35,498 nt of DNA from Caryophanales bacterium UBA7476 (lineage in GTDB: Bacteria; Bacillota_I; Bacilli_A; RF39; UBA660), in NCBI GenBank assembly GCA_002477275.1, contig DLOU01000003.1, forward strand, positions 1-35,498. The letters are read 5' to 3'. Below are positions 24,188 through 32,997 of this stretch, one piece after another. A program made the translations under genes and the position numbers. Position 1 is the stretch's first letter, and each line of letters opens with the position of its first letter. The notes under the pieces were generated by a model. It was given only the letters and a program-made list of their open reading frames with translations. It did not search any database and was not told where the DNA came from.

Positions 24188-27058
24188 TTATCCAATTTTA
24201 TATACATTTATTTTTGAACTTTCTGATACTGGATATTCATCCCATACGCTAGTTGCATCACTTCCTGGATCTACCATTTGAATTCCATCATTAGTTACTC
24301 CAGTTACTGCAACCCAGTGTTGTCCAGTTGAAGTTTTAACTCTTAAAATTACATAGTAACCTTGATCTATATAACTTTTGATTGTGTTTATTTTCCCATT
24401 TTTATCTGCTGGTAAATCAAGTCCAGTTTGGATAAATTCAAATGATGGTACTATTTTAGGAATGTTTGCTCCTCCATTAAAGTTTCCATATCCATCAAAT
24501 GATCCATATTTATTTAATTCTTGTACAAATGTTCCTGGATTAAATTCTGATAATGTAGTTTGTGCTCCACTTCTAGCTATTTGGATCGCTATTGATGTTA
24601 CAAAGCATCCATAACCACCTATTGTTCTACCACTATTTCCAAGTGGAATATTTGCCCATGGGGCTGGTGCATATTGTCTCCATGTTGACCATTCACCTGT
24701 TTGAGCACTATTACAACTGTTACCAGTCATATTTGAAACTCTTATTATTTTACCTGATCTATAATCTGTTTTGGCAAAGCTTGTTCTATCTACTGGTTTT
24801 CCTTCTCTTGCTGTTGCATTATTCCAATTTGATGCATCTCCACAATCGTATGCTAATACTCTTCCATCACTTGTTACTTCAGCGATTATATTTATATGAC
24901 CATTAGCTCCACCTGCACCTGTATCTCTTACTAATATGTCACCTGGTTGTACTTTTACTGAAACATCTTCTCCTGCTGCTACTGGTATTTCAGTCCAACC
25001 CATTTTTTCATTCCAGTTTGTAGTTAAGAAAGCAACTGTATTATGTTGTCCTCCACCAAATTCTTCTTTGAATCCATATTCATATAATACCCAACTTACA
25101 AATGAACTACAATCTATATAACTTCCTGATGGTGGTATTGATACACCGCTCATACTATATGAATAACCACCATTTGCAATTTTCTTCCATATAGTTGATG
25201 CTGTTTGGAGAAAATTACTTTCAACTTGTTCGGTACTCTTATTGCAATCAAATTTTTTTATTTCTTTTATTTCTGGGTATGCACTTAGTATTATTTGAAC
25301 ATAATCCATTCCTTGTTCTGCCCATCTTTTCCATACCCAATCATCTTTATTACCATTACCAGTATAGTAACCCATTTCAACTAACTTACCATCTTTATCA
25401 ACTCCAACCATACCCATTGTTTCTTCCCATGATGATTTTAGAGTTGAAGAAGGGTAATTACTTAGTTCATCTTTATATATATATGTATGTGTTTTTCCAC
25501 TATATACGACACCATATTGGTCTCCTGCAGGTACATCTTTACTACATCCTAATTCTGTATTACAGAATACTTGATCTGCAACACATGCACGAAGTTGAAT
25601 AATATTACTGCCATCATATTTTACACCACTAGCACCATTCATAGAATATGGTCTAGCTAATGCAAAACTTCTAGCTGCTATCATATGTACTTTCTCTACT
25701 TCTGTGTTGAAAGCTTGACCTATTTCTCCATATGTTACCCCTAGTACGTAATTTTCAAATGGAACTAAATCTTCTTTTAAAGCAACATTATCAGTACCTT
25801 TACAAAATGAACTACTCATAAGTCTAACTTGTAAATTAGAAACACTAAATGCACCTACATTTAATCCATGAACACCATTAAAACTATATTCACAACTTCC
25901 TCCAGATACACTTGAACAAGATGTCTCCCTATTATGTTTTTTTAAGTATTGATTTATATATTCAAAAACTTCTTTTGTTGCTGTTTCGGATTTTTTTTCA
26001 CTAAACCCAAATGAAGGAAAAAATGTTTCTTCTAGGTATGTTTTGTAATTTGATTCACTATATACTGTAGAATTACCTAACATACCTTCACACATTTCGT
26101 CAATTAATTTATCATCAAATTTTTTTGTTTCTACATCACTTTTATATTGTTTTAAAATATGATAAGTCCCTGTTATATATAGTGTATTTATTTTTTTACC
26201 ATTTTTGCTATATCTTTCTTCAGCTTCCATTGTTCTGTTGTAAAATGCTTTAACTTGTGGATTTGAATTTGAATAATATCCTGTATTCTCTCCTCCATAT
26301 CCTTCTGCCTCTTCATCAACAGCTGCTAAATCATTATCATTATTATATACTATTAATAAAGCAGAAATAAGAAGTAATCCTAACATAAAAATGAAAAAGG
26401 GAATTAATATTTGTTTTGCCATTTGTTGAACTGCTACATTTATAGCAGTCTTCTCAGATTTTTGCTTTCCTTTTTCTTTTCTTTCTGTTTCTTCTTTTCC
26501 TGTATCAGGTGATGTTTCCTCCGCCTCTTTTCTTCTTGCGTTAATATCTCCAAGATTTTGTCTCTGAGCACTTGCTCCTCCACCTGGAGGAGTTACTGGT
26601 TCTCCACCTGATAATCCATTCTTTGCAAAATTTTGTTGTCTACCTGATACATCAGGTGCAGAAACAGGATTTGGTGCTTGTGATCCTTTTGGCCCCTGTG
26701 TTTGAGGTCCTTGTTGAGGTGTTCCAGGCTTTCCTGCTGCTCCTTTACCTCCGCCTAACATGCTCATACCTTTGTCGGCAGCATCTAAAGCTCCTGCGTC
26801 ATCTGCTTTCTTTGCAACTTTTCCAATTTTTCCACCTGTTGCTTTATCGGCTTTTGATACAGCTTTTCCAACTTTTTCTTCTGCTTTCTTTGCAGCGGCT
26901 CCAACTACTGGAGCATTTCTTATCTTTTCATATTCTCCACCTGTAAGATAATCTGCAGCAGCTCTTCCAGCTAGTTCACCCGCTTTTTGAGCAGAAGCTT
27001 GCTCTTGTTCTTCTTTGGTTAAGTTACTATCATTTTGATTTTTTTGCTTTCCGCTCAT
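24188..27058 (-). CDS. Three-domain wall hydrolase of the secretion system (SpoIID + NlpC/P60 + C39-like)
   Basis: A 956-residue membrane-anchored protein. The cytoplasmic N-terminus (1-215) is Ala/Lys- then Pro/Gln/Gly-rich. One helix (about 216-238) leads outside. Residues about 400-590 resemble SpoIID/LytB, with the putative catalytic Glu in YGEIGQAF (445) and MIAARSFALA. Residues about 620-775 are an NlpC/P60-like peptidase with Cys650 (YIDCSSFV) and His721 (NGHINII). Residues about 790-950 look like a peptidase C39-like fold with Cys818 (GYGCFVTSIAI), His914 (QHWVAV) and Asp930 (MVDPGS). It probably opens peptidoglycan for the channel, in the place of VirB1 or Tn916 Orf14. The ribosome site is AGGTGA. 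Confidence 0.85.
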   Translation of the reverse strand: MSGKQKNQNDSNLTKEEQEQASAQKAGELAGRAAADYLTGGEYEKIRNAPVVGAAAKKAEEKVGKAVSKADKATGGKIGKVAKKADDAGALDAADKGMSMLGGGKGAAGKPGTPQQGPQTQGPKGSQAPNPVSAPDVSGRQQNFAKNGLSGGEPVTPPGGGASAQRQNLGDINARRKEAEETSPDTGKEETERKEKGKQKSEKTAINVAVQQMAKQILIPFFIFMLGLLLISALLIVYNNDNDLAAVDEEAEGYGGENTGYYSNSNPQVKAFYNRTMEAEERYSKNGKKINTLYITGTYHILKQYKSDVETKKFDDKLIDEMCEGMLGNSTVYSESNYKTYLEETFFPSFGFSEKKSETATKEVFEYINQYLKKHNRETSCSSVSGGSCEYSFNGVHGLNVGAFSVSNLQVRLMSSSFCKGTDNVALKEDLVPFENYVLGVTYGEIGQAFNTEVEKVHMIAARSFALARPYSMNGASGVKYDGSNIIQLRACVADQVFCNTELGCSKDVPAGDQYGVVYSGKTHTYIYKDELSNYPSSTLKSSWEETMGMVGVDKDGKLVEMGYYTGNGNKDDWVWKRWAEQGMDYVQIILSAYPEIKEIKKFDCNKSTEQVESNFLQTASTIWKKIANGGYSYSMSGVSIPPSGSYIDCSSFVSWVLYEYGFKEEFGGGQHNTVAFLTTNWNEKMGWTEIPVAAGEDVSVKVQPGDILVRDTGAGGANGHINIIAEVTSDGRVLAYDCGDASNWNNATAREGKPVDRTSFAKTDYRSGKIIRVSNMTGNSCNSAQTGEWSTWRQYAPAPWANIPLGNSGRTIGGYGCFVTSIAIQIARSGAQTTLSEFNPGTFVQELNKYGSFDGYGNFNGGANIPKIVPSFEFIQTGLDLPADKNGKINTIKSYIDQGYYVILRVKTSTGQHWVAVTGVTNDGIQMVDPGSDATSVWDEYPVSESSKINVYKIG

Positions 27059-27088
27059 TTAATCACCTACTTCTATAATAAGAAAGAA

Positions 27089-28879
27089 TTAGTATCCGCC
27101 TCCGCTACCAAACGAATCTAATTCATCTTTTGTTACCGCAATATTTATTTGCATTCTTCTATTTCCACATACTAAGAGAGCTTCTCCTTGTGAAAATTGT
27201 TTAATTGCTTCTTTTTCACTATCATTTAAATCTATTAATTTTCCTAAATCATCTGTTGCTTGTTTCTTTAATCCCATTATTAAGTAATAACTTGCATTAT
27301 CGAATATTGCTTTACCTTGAGTTATTACTGAAGGATCAGAGAAATCACTTGGTTGTTGTGTTATTATTATTGCACCAGTATTATACTTACGAGCACGCCT
27401 TTGAATTTGTGCTAAGAAATCTGCTCCTAATGCATTTTTATCTCCTAATAATACATGTGCTTCGTCAACCATTAATATAGTATTAATATTAGGATTTAAG
27501 CATAATCCCCAAGCATACTTTAATATATTAAAGAATAATGCATTTCTAACATTTGAATCACTATTCATTAGTTCTCTAATATTAAATACCATAAAATCGC
27601 TTTTTGATGTAATTGTAGTATGACCATCAAAATAGAATTTTAATTCTTTTGTTAGTGGTCTTAATTTTAATTCAAGTCGCTCAAGTATATCTCTTTCTTG
27701 TGTTTGCTCTGTTAAAGCCATTAATCTACCTTTAACTGTAGCATAAACATCTGTTAGCGTTGGATAATCTTGAGATGTAAATTTAGAAAAATCAGTATTA
27801 TAATCAATTCCAAAACGTCTATATGTATCTTGGACAACTTCACTAAACATTGTTAATACATCTTCTTGAATAGATGGATCATAATACTTCATAAACGCTT
27901 TTAATGTTTGAAGAGTTCTTGTTAAAACTGTATATCCAAGTCCTTGTTTAATTTCTTCTTCATCAGCATCTACTACTACTTCAAGTGGATTAATTAATCC
28001 AAATTCTCCACCTTTTCCTATTTCAATAGTATCGCCACCCATAGCTCTTGTTATTTCAGCAAGCTCATTTTCAGGGTCAATTGCAACTATCTGACAACCA
28101 TTTCTAATATGTGTTCTAAGTAATAATTTTGCAGCTGTTGATTTACCAGATCCAGATGTACCTAATATTATCATATTGGCATTATTTCTATTTGTCTCTT
28201 TTCTTACTTGATATAAGAATTGATTTAATAGAATAACTCCTCCTGAAAAGTCTACTCCAAGTAAACATGAAAGTCCAGGATCCTTAATACTATCAAATAT
28301 AAATGGATACATAGCAGCTATTGTTTGTGATGGAATTGGTGTTCCAATTCTTTCTTCTATATCTTGTTTTGGGAATATTGGTAGTATTGATTTTAGTACT
28401 TTTTCCTGTTCAAATCTTAGAGCAATTGCTCTTAATTCCATTGCATCTAGATAGTTTCTAACATTTGTTTTCATTAACTCTAGACTTTCTTTTGTATCAG
28501 CTGTAATCATAATGTGTAATTGAAAGTCAAATATACGAGCCTGACTAGCTGCAAGCATTGATGTAAAATATTGAAGATTTTCCATTGCCTGTCTGATTTT
28601 TTCTTTATATGTTACATCTTTTTCATTTTTATATCTATCTTCTAATTCAACAATTTGTTTATTTAACATTTTTGACATTACAGAAAATGGTACTGGTATA
28701 TGTTTAGCAACTACTTTTATACCAGGAATGTTTGTAAGAGTAGATAAAAATCCAGGCATTATTGCACCAGGATATGATATAACACTTAGTATTGTTGCAT
28801 ATCTATCACTTATATAAAACTCACTTGATTTAAACTCCAAACCTTTTGGAGAAAGTTCACTTCTAATTCCTCTACTCAT
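27089..28879 (-). CDS. VirB4-type ATPase, motor part
   Basis: Conserved energising ATPase of type IV secretion. Residues about 1-200 are the C-terminal part of the VirB4 N-domain. The motor follows, with Walker A GTSGSGKS (240-247), the DPENELAEI segment and Walker B LMVDEAHVLLGD. IITQQPSDFSDPSV and ALLVCGNRRMQINI complete the fold. The length of 596 is short of the usual 800 or so because the first part is encoded by the preceding gene. The ATG overlaps that gene's stop (ATGA), and GGTGGTGA serves as ribosome site. Confidence 0.93.
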   Translation of the reverse strand: MSRGIRSELSPKGLEFKSSEFYISDRYATILSVISYPGAIMPGFLSTLTNIPGIKVVAKHIPVPFSVMSKMLNKQIVELEDRYKNEKDVTYKEKIRQAMENLQYFTSMLAASQARIFDFQLHIMITADTKESLELMKTNVRNYLDAMELRAIALRFEQEKVLKSILPIFPKQDIEERIGTPIPSQTIAAMYPFIFDSIKDPGLSCLLGVDFSGGVILLNQFLYQVRKETNRNNANMIILGTSGSGKSTAAKLLLRTHIRNGCQIVAIDPENELAEITRAMGGDTIEIGKGGEFGLINPLEVVVDADEEEIKQGLGYTVLTRTLQTLKAFMKYYDPSIQEDVLTMFSEVVQDTYRRFGIDYNTDFSKFTSQDYPTLTDVYATVKGRLMALTEQTQERDILERLELKLRPLTKELKFYFDGHTTITSKSDFMVFNIRELMNSDSNVRNALFFNILKYAWGLCLNPNINTILMVDEAHVLLGDKNALGADFLAQIQRRARKYNTGAIIITQQPSDFSDPSVITQGKAIFDNASYYLIMGLKKQATDDLGKLIDLNDSEKEAIKQFSQGEALLVCGNRRMQINIAVTKDELDSFGSGGGY

Positions 28880-29424
28880 AGTGGCATCACCACCCCAAAT
28901 CCAGTTTCTTTTCCACCATTTAGGAAGTTATTTAAAATTACTTTTAAATCTTCATTTGTAGTTTGTGCTGCATTTAGTCCACATCCTGCAAGACCATTTA
29001 TCATTAATCTAATCTTCTTCGCTATATCATCTGGTTTCTTATCTTTAAATAATAAATAGTATTCTGTATCTACTACATTATTGTTAATAAATGATTTCCC
29101 TTTTTCTATATCTTGATCAATTAATTTTCTAATTGCAGGTGTTGCTGCCTTGTTATATTGCAATTGAAGTTGTGACATATAAACAGAAATATCTACTGGT
29201 CTATCCGAAACAACTAACCAAAATTCAAAATCTAACATATTATAAAAGTTTTTTAAACTTATTAGTACATGATTTTGCATATCATTATCTAAGATAAATA
29301 TATTTCTTGGTGTGATTTTTACTCCTGTAACATAATATCTGTCAGTTGTTAAAATCATACCATTTTGAATATCTTTTACTGGTAACCAATCTTCAGTAAA
29401 AGGACTAACCTTGCTTTTTTTCAT
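28876..29424 (-). CDS. VirB4 N-terminal domain encoded as a separate gene
   Basis: A 182-residue soluble protein. FTEDWLPVKDIQNGMILTTDRYYVTGVKI and QNHVLISLKNFYNMLDFEFWLVV match the opening part of longer VirB4/TraC-type proteins of Gram-positive conjugative elements. The motor gene follows with an ATGA overlap, so both chains should be made in equal amounts and probably form one functional ATPase. The start lies inside the prgI-like gene (20-base overlap) with only a poor ribosome site, again suggesting coupling. Confidence 0.78.
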   Translation of the reverse strand: MKKSKVSPFTEDWLPVKDIQNGMILTTDRYYVTGVKITPRNIFILDNDMQNHVLISLKNFYNMLDFEFWLVVSDRPVDISVYMSQLQLQYNKAATPAIRKLIDQDIEKGKSFINNNVVDTEYYLLFKDKKPDDIAKKIRLMINGLAGCGLNAAQTTNEDLKVILNNFLNGGKETGFGVVMPL

Positions 29425-29722
29425 CGCTTATTGCACACCAACCTTTCCATATAAACTTTTGACGTGATGTCAAAAATATAAAACATTCTGTTGTAATTAC
29501 TAATACGTTATGATAATTAGGAATTGGTAAAACCAAAATTCCACATATTACTCCAGGGGCTAACGTAAGTATTGTTGCTGGAACAGATGTTAAAGGTACT
29601 ACTAGCAAAAGTAATAGTGTTACTACTACTCCAGATGCTAATAGTCCTAAATCAAATGGTCTAAATACTCCAAATATTAGTTGTCCTTGCTTTGTATTTG
29701 CAGGGATTAAATAATTATTCAC
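29405..29722 (-). CDS. PrgI family membrane protein
   Basis: A 105-residue protein. It has the PrgI-family opening NNYLIPANTKQGQLIFGVF, followed by FDLGLLASG and two membrane helices (about 26-46 and 48-70), then NYHNVLVITTECFIFLTSRQKFIWKG. PrgI proteins are channel-associated parts of Gram-positive type IV secretion, always next to VirB4, as here. The initiation codon appears to be GTG, with GGAGT about ten bases upstream. The frame overlaps the next gene by 20 bases. Confidence 0.86.
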   Translation of the reverse strand: MNNYLIPANTKQGQLIFGVFRPFDLGLLASGVVVTLLLLLVVPLTSVPATILTLAPGVICGILVLPIPNYHNVLVITTECFIFLTSRQKFIWKGWCAISDEKKQG

Positions 29723-29740
29723 TTATATCACACTCCATAA

Positions 29741-32014
29741 TTAACCTTGCTTTCCACCTCTTCTACCATCAGAACCACGTAATGCTTTTTCAGCTCTATC
29801 AATTTCTGCATCTATTCCATCATAAGTTAATGTACGTCCATCTGCTCCGGTTACTGGCTTATCGTTAATCTTAACTGCTTCATGTTTAGCATCAAATATA
29901 GCTTGTTCAGTAGCAGTAATGTCTTTTTGGGCAGTAGTAACAGAGTCACTAAGAGAAGTTTTTTGAGATTTAAATACTGCAATTGTATCTCCTCCAGCAG
30001 CATCTATTGCTGCATCTAATAATAATCTATGTTCATCATTAGCCATAAGAGATCCATCACCAAACTGTGCGGTACCCTGAATATATTGAGTAGCACTATA
30101 ATCTGTTGCTTCTGCTTTTAACTTACTAAATGCAGAATAATCTAGTACTATGTCATTACCATGCTCGTCTTGACCAATAATATATTTTCCTGTTGATTTA
30201 CATGCTTCTTCTATTGAATCAAGATCTTTTAAAGTTCCATTGTAACTTACATTTCTAGTATGACCATCTTTAAATGCAACTTCACCTGAAAATGAAGTTC
30301 TTGCTCCTTTTTTCTTTACTGTGTCTTGTGCAGCAGCAATTGCTTTTTCTATGCTACTTAGTTTTTCTTGTTGTGGTTTTATTGCTTGCTTTTTCTGTTC
30401 TAAAGCAGCTTCTTGTGCTTTTACTTGTCTCTCATGTTGATCTTTTTGTCTCTTTAACTGGTCATATCTACTATCACCAGTAAAGTCTTGTCTTGCCTGC
30501 TCCATAAGACTAGTTACAAATGAAACTCCAGACATAGCATTTGCTCTTCTAATTGCATTTTGCTGATTTGCTCTATCTAATGCGCTACGCAACTTATGTT
30601 CTTTCGCACTAGTATAATCATTATAACTTCTTCCCATGTTATCAACGCCATTTAGTAATCCTGCTCCTAGTGATCTAAATTTTGAGCTTAGCTTTTTTTC
30701 ATTTCCTTGAGTCTCAGGATTGTTTTTAATTGCATCTTGATTAGCTTTATATCCTTGAAGAGTAGATGAGAAACCACTCATGAGACTTGCTAGTCCTCCG
30801 AAAAGTCCTGCATTCTTTTGTAATCCTAATGTTTCTGTTATAAATTTAGGTGCTTCACGTGCAAACATTAATAATCCTAATATAATAAAGATTTTTGAGA
30901 ACACTCCTACACCACCATCTTCAACTGCTATAAAGTCATTTGTTCCATTAAATAGTGATCCATCAATTTCTTTAATTAGGAATATAATCATATATACTAT
31001 TGCCAATCTAATAAACAAATCTATGTATGTACTTCCAACAATTTTAAGCCAATTATGAAAATTCTTTTCTGTTTTTGGATCTATATAACTTAAAATAGGT
31101 ACTGGTGAAATTAAGTATAATATTGTAAGTTTTATCAATCTTATCGCTGCGTCAATTGTATATGATATAAATACAATAATACAAAATATACCTACTACTG
31201 TTGAAAATAAGAATGAATACGAAAATGCATAAAAATTCCCACTATCAAACAAATCAAATACATCAATCCAATTAAGGAAACTTTCAACTCCACCTTCTCC
31301 ATCTTCACATGTATAATTAACTATACCAAGTATTTGGCTTATTGAACTATCATCATCTAAATATAAATCATATGCCTTTTTTAATTTTGTATTATTCGAT
31401 GCTTCACAAATAGGATCACCTTCATATTTAGCTATAGTGAAAAAGCTTTTGAATACTATTCTTGCTAAGTTTTGCCCACTTTCAAAACCACTTTCAACCC
31501 ATTCATCTTTATCTTGTGATCCATCCACTCCTAAAATAAGTTTGGCAATTGTATTTCCTTTTAATAGTCTTGCTTGAAGTTCATATAAAGTTCCGAATGC
31601 TATACCACTTGCATTCATTCTAGCATTCCAACTAGTTTGCCCAGTATCAGATATATCATCAATATCAACACCAGGTATATCAAGTGGTACTATTAATACA
31701 ATCATTATTAAAACAATAATTACTCTTTTTATTATACCTCCAAAGCCATTTTTCTTATCTGATATTGAATCCGGATTAAGTATTCCCATAAAAAGAGAGG
31801 CTGCCACTTTAAACATTACAATTATTCCAATTACTAATTGAATTCTACTAAAAAAATCATGCATTATTGTTCCTGAAATCAATTGTGCAGTAGCAACATT
31901 ATAGAAGACAGCAACTGCAAGTGCAAAAAATTCATAAATAATTGTATCTATTACTGAAAAAATGATTCTAATTGCATCAAGAACCCAGCCATGGACTATA
32001 AACATATTATTCAT
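29741..32014 (-). CDS. VirB6/TrbL-like polytopic channel protein
   Basis: A 757-residue inner-membrane channel protein. About seven hydrophobic helices lie in the first 420 residues, including the conserved LTILYLISPVPILSYIDP loop after the fifth helix. The extracellular loop (about 190-260) has cysteines. The C-terminal 330 residues are soluble, Gln/Lys/Ala-rich, with long coiled coil (about 515-575), and end DGRRGGKQG. The position between the pilin-like gene and prgI is the usual place for VirB6/TrbL. The ribosome site AAGGGGTGA lies about ten bases from ATG. Confidence 0.86.
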   Translation of the reverse strand: MNNMFIVHGWVLDAIRIIFSVIDTIIYEFFALAVAVFYNVATAQLISGTIMHDFFSRIQLVIGIIVMFKVAASLFMGILNPDSISDKKNGFGGIIKRVIIVLIMIVLIVPLDIPGVDIDDISDTGQTSWNARMNASGIAFGTLYELQARLLKGNTIAKLILGVDGSQDKDEWVESGFESGQNLARIVFKSFFTIAKYEGDPICEASNNTKLKKAYDLYLDDDSSISQILGIVNYTCEDGEGGVESFLNWIDVFDLFDSGNFYAFSYSFLFSTVVGIFCIIVFISYTIDAAIRLIKLTILYLISPVPILSYIDPKTEKNFHNWLKIVGSTYIDLFIRLAIVYMIIFLIKEIDGSLFNGTNDFIAVEDGGVGVFSKIFIILGLLMFAREAPKFITETLGLQKNAGLFGGLASLMSGFSSTLQGYKANQDAIKNNPETQGNEKKLSSKFRSLGAGLLNGVDNMGRSYNDYTSAKEHKLRSALDRANQQNAIRRANAMSGVSFVTSLMEQARQDFTGDSRYDQLKRQKDQHERQVKAQEAALEQKKQAIKPQQEKLSSIEKAIAAAQDTVKKKGARTSFSGEVAFKDGHTRNVSYNGTLKDLDSIEEACKSTGKYIIGQDEHGNDIVLDYSAFSKLKAEATDYSATQYIQGTAQFGDGSLMANDEHRLLLDAAIDAAGGDTIAVFKSQKTSLSDSVTTAQKDITATEQAIFDAKHEAVKINDKPVTGADGRTLTYDGIDAEIDRAEKALRGSDGRRGGKQG

Positions 32015-32038
32015 ATGATTTTTTCACCCCTTTTAACA

Positions 32039-32476
32039 TTATTTAATACCACATGTTTGCTCGTAAGATGTATTATTTACTAGATTAATTATGAAACTTG
32101 CAATTACAGGTACAAAGTATAATCCAACTGCACATAGTAATCTAATAAGTAATTTATTACCAGCTTTTTTCATTTTGTCTGAATCAGAATTAAGTGCATT
32201 TTTTGCAAAATCGAAACCACTTAAAACTATTACTAAAATTGGTCCAATTATTTTTATATAATCAAAGATTTTCTGAAGCATATTTGCGACTGTATAGTCT
32301 TTGTTTGGATCTCCAAGTATGTATTCACAATTTGCATCGTCGTCTCCAATGCTATCATAATCAAGTCTAACTATATTATTACTTTTAATATTTTCTACAG
32401 CATATACATTATTTGCAAATAATGGAATAAAAAAGGCCACTGTTAATACAAATAAAACTTTATATACTCTTTTCAT
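32039..32476 (-). CDS. VirB2-like pilin subunit (operon copy)
   Basis: A 145-residue protein with a signal peptide (MKRVYKVLFVLTVAFFIPLFANNVYA) and an exposed segment containing one Cys. Two membrane helices follow (about 77-97 and 118-137), separated by a short Lys/Asp-rich loop ALNSDSDKMKKAGNKLL. That layout is the hallmark of VirB2/TrbC-type pilins. An ATG at 32494 is in frame but has no ribosome site, while the ATG at 32476 has GGAGTGA, so I start there. It is the first gene of the secretion operon and similar in layout to the neighbouring 114-residue protein. Confidence 0.8.
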   Translation of the reverse strand: MKRVYKVLFVLTVAFFIPLFANNVYAVENIKSNNIVRLDYDSIGDDDANCEYILGDPNKDYTVANMLQKIFDYIKIIGPILVIVLSGFDFAKNALNSDSDKMKKAGNKLLIRLLCAVGLYFVPVIASFIINLVNNTSYEQTCGIK

Positions 32477-32508
32477 AAAATCACTCCAAAACATAATTTG
32501 CCATTTTT

Positions 32509-32537
32509 AGTATATCAAAAACAAAAAAAAATAGCAA
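32509..32537 (-). promoter_or_regulatory. Promoter of the type IV secretion operon
   Basis: Minus-strand -35 TTGCTA (32532-32537), 17-base spacer, extended TGn and -10 TATACT (32509-32514). The -35 lies within the 3' arm of the preceding terminator. Confidence 0.65.
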
Positions 32538-32551
32538 CGATAATTGCTATT
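32521..32551 (-). terminator. Terminator of the separate VirB2-like gene
   Basis: An 8-bp perfect stem, AATAGCAA (32530-32537) and TTGCTATT (32544-32551), with a 6-base loop and a run of nine T on the minus strand. It starts three bases after the stop codon. Confidence 0.88.
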
Positions 32552-32554
32552 TAA

Positions 32555-32899
32555 TTATTGCTTAGCTGCTTCCCAGCATGAACGCCAGTCAGTATTACCT
32601 TCTACATCGCTATTGTCAGCTGTACCTATTAGATCCATTACTAATGAAACTATAGTTACCATAAAGAATATTACTACTGCATAAATTACACGTTTAATTA
32701 ATCTTCCTTGTGCAGCTTTTATTTCTTTATCATCACTAGCCATAACTGCTTTACCTAAATCAATAGTTCCCATTAAAATTAGAACAATAGGAATACCAAT
32801 CCATATAATAGGGAAAATTCCTTTTCTAATAACTTTAAAAATTGGTAATAGTCCATGACATCCGTCATTTATATCTAATACTTCAAATAAGCCAGTCAT
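32555..32899 (-). CDS. VirB2-like pilin subunit (separately transcribed copy)
   Basis: A 114-residue protein with two membrane helices (about 28-46 and 71-92) joined by a charged loop, ASDDKEIKAAQGRLIKR. It matches the operon pilin in layout and in residues (a Gly-x-x-D-x-x-K-A core, then K...RLI-R...A). No cleavable signal is obvious; Cys residues occur near both ends (DGCHG and RSCWEAAKQ). It is a one-gene unit with a consensus promoter, AGGAGGAG ribosome site and strong terminator, so it should be made in larger amounts than the operon below it. A pilin or major channel filament subunit is the best guess. Confidence 0.78.
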   Translation of the reverse strand: MTGLFEVLDINDGCHGLLPIFKVIRKGIFPIIWIGIPIVLILMGTIDLGKAVMASDDKEIKAAQGRLIKRVIYAVVIFFMVTIVSLVMDLIGTADNSDVEGNTDWRSCWEAAKQ

Positions 32900-32923
32900 A
32901 ATTAACTCCTCCTAACTACTTAC

Positions 32924-32952
32924 ATAATATCTAATTTTTATTATTTTGTCAA
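32924..32952 (-). promoter_or_regulatory. Consensus promoter of the separate VirB2-like gene
   Basis: Minus-strand -35 TTGACA (32947-32952), 17-base spacer, -10 TATTAT (32924-32929). It is the best -35 match in the window. Confidence 0.85.
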
Positions 32953-32997
32953 CTATCACTTTGTAAATAAACGACAATTAGTTATATGCATTTTTTC

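Noticed and set aside
19761..32551. Boundaries of an integrative conjugative element
   Set aside because: No integrase, tRNA gene or matching direct repeats are visible on either side within the window.
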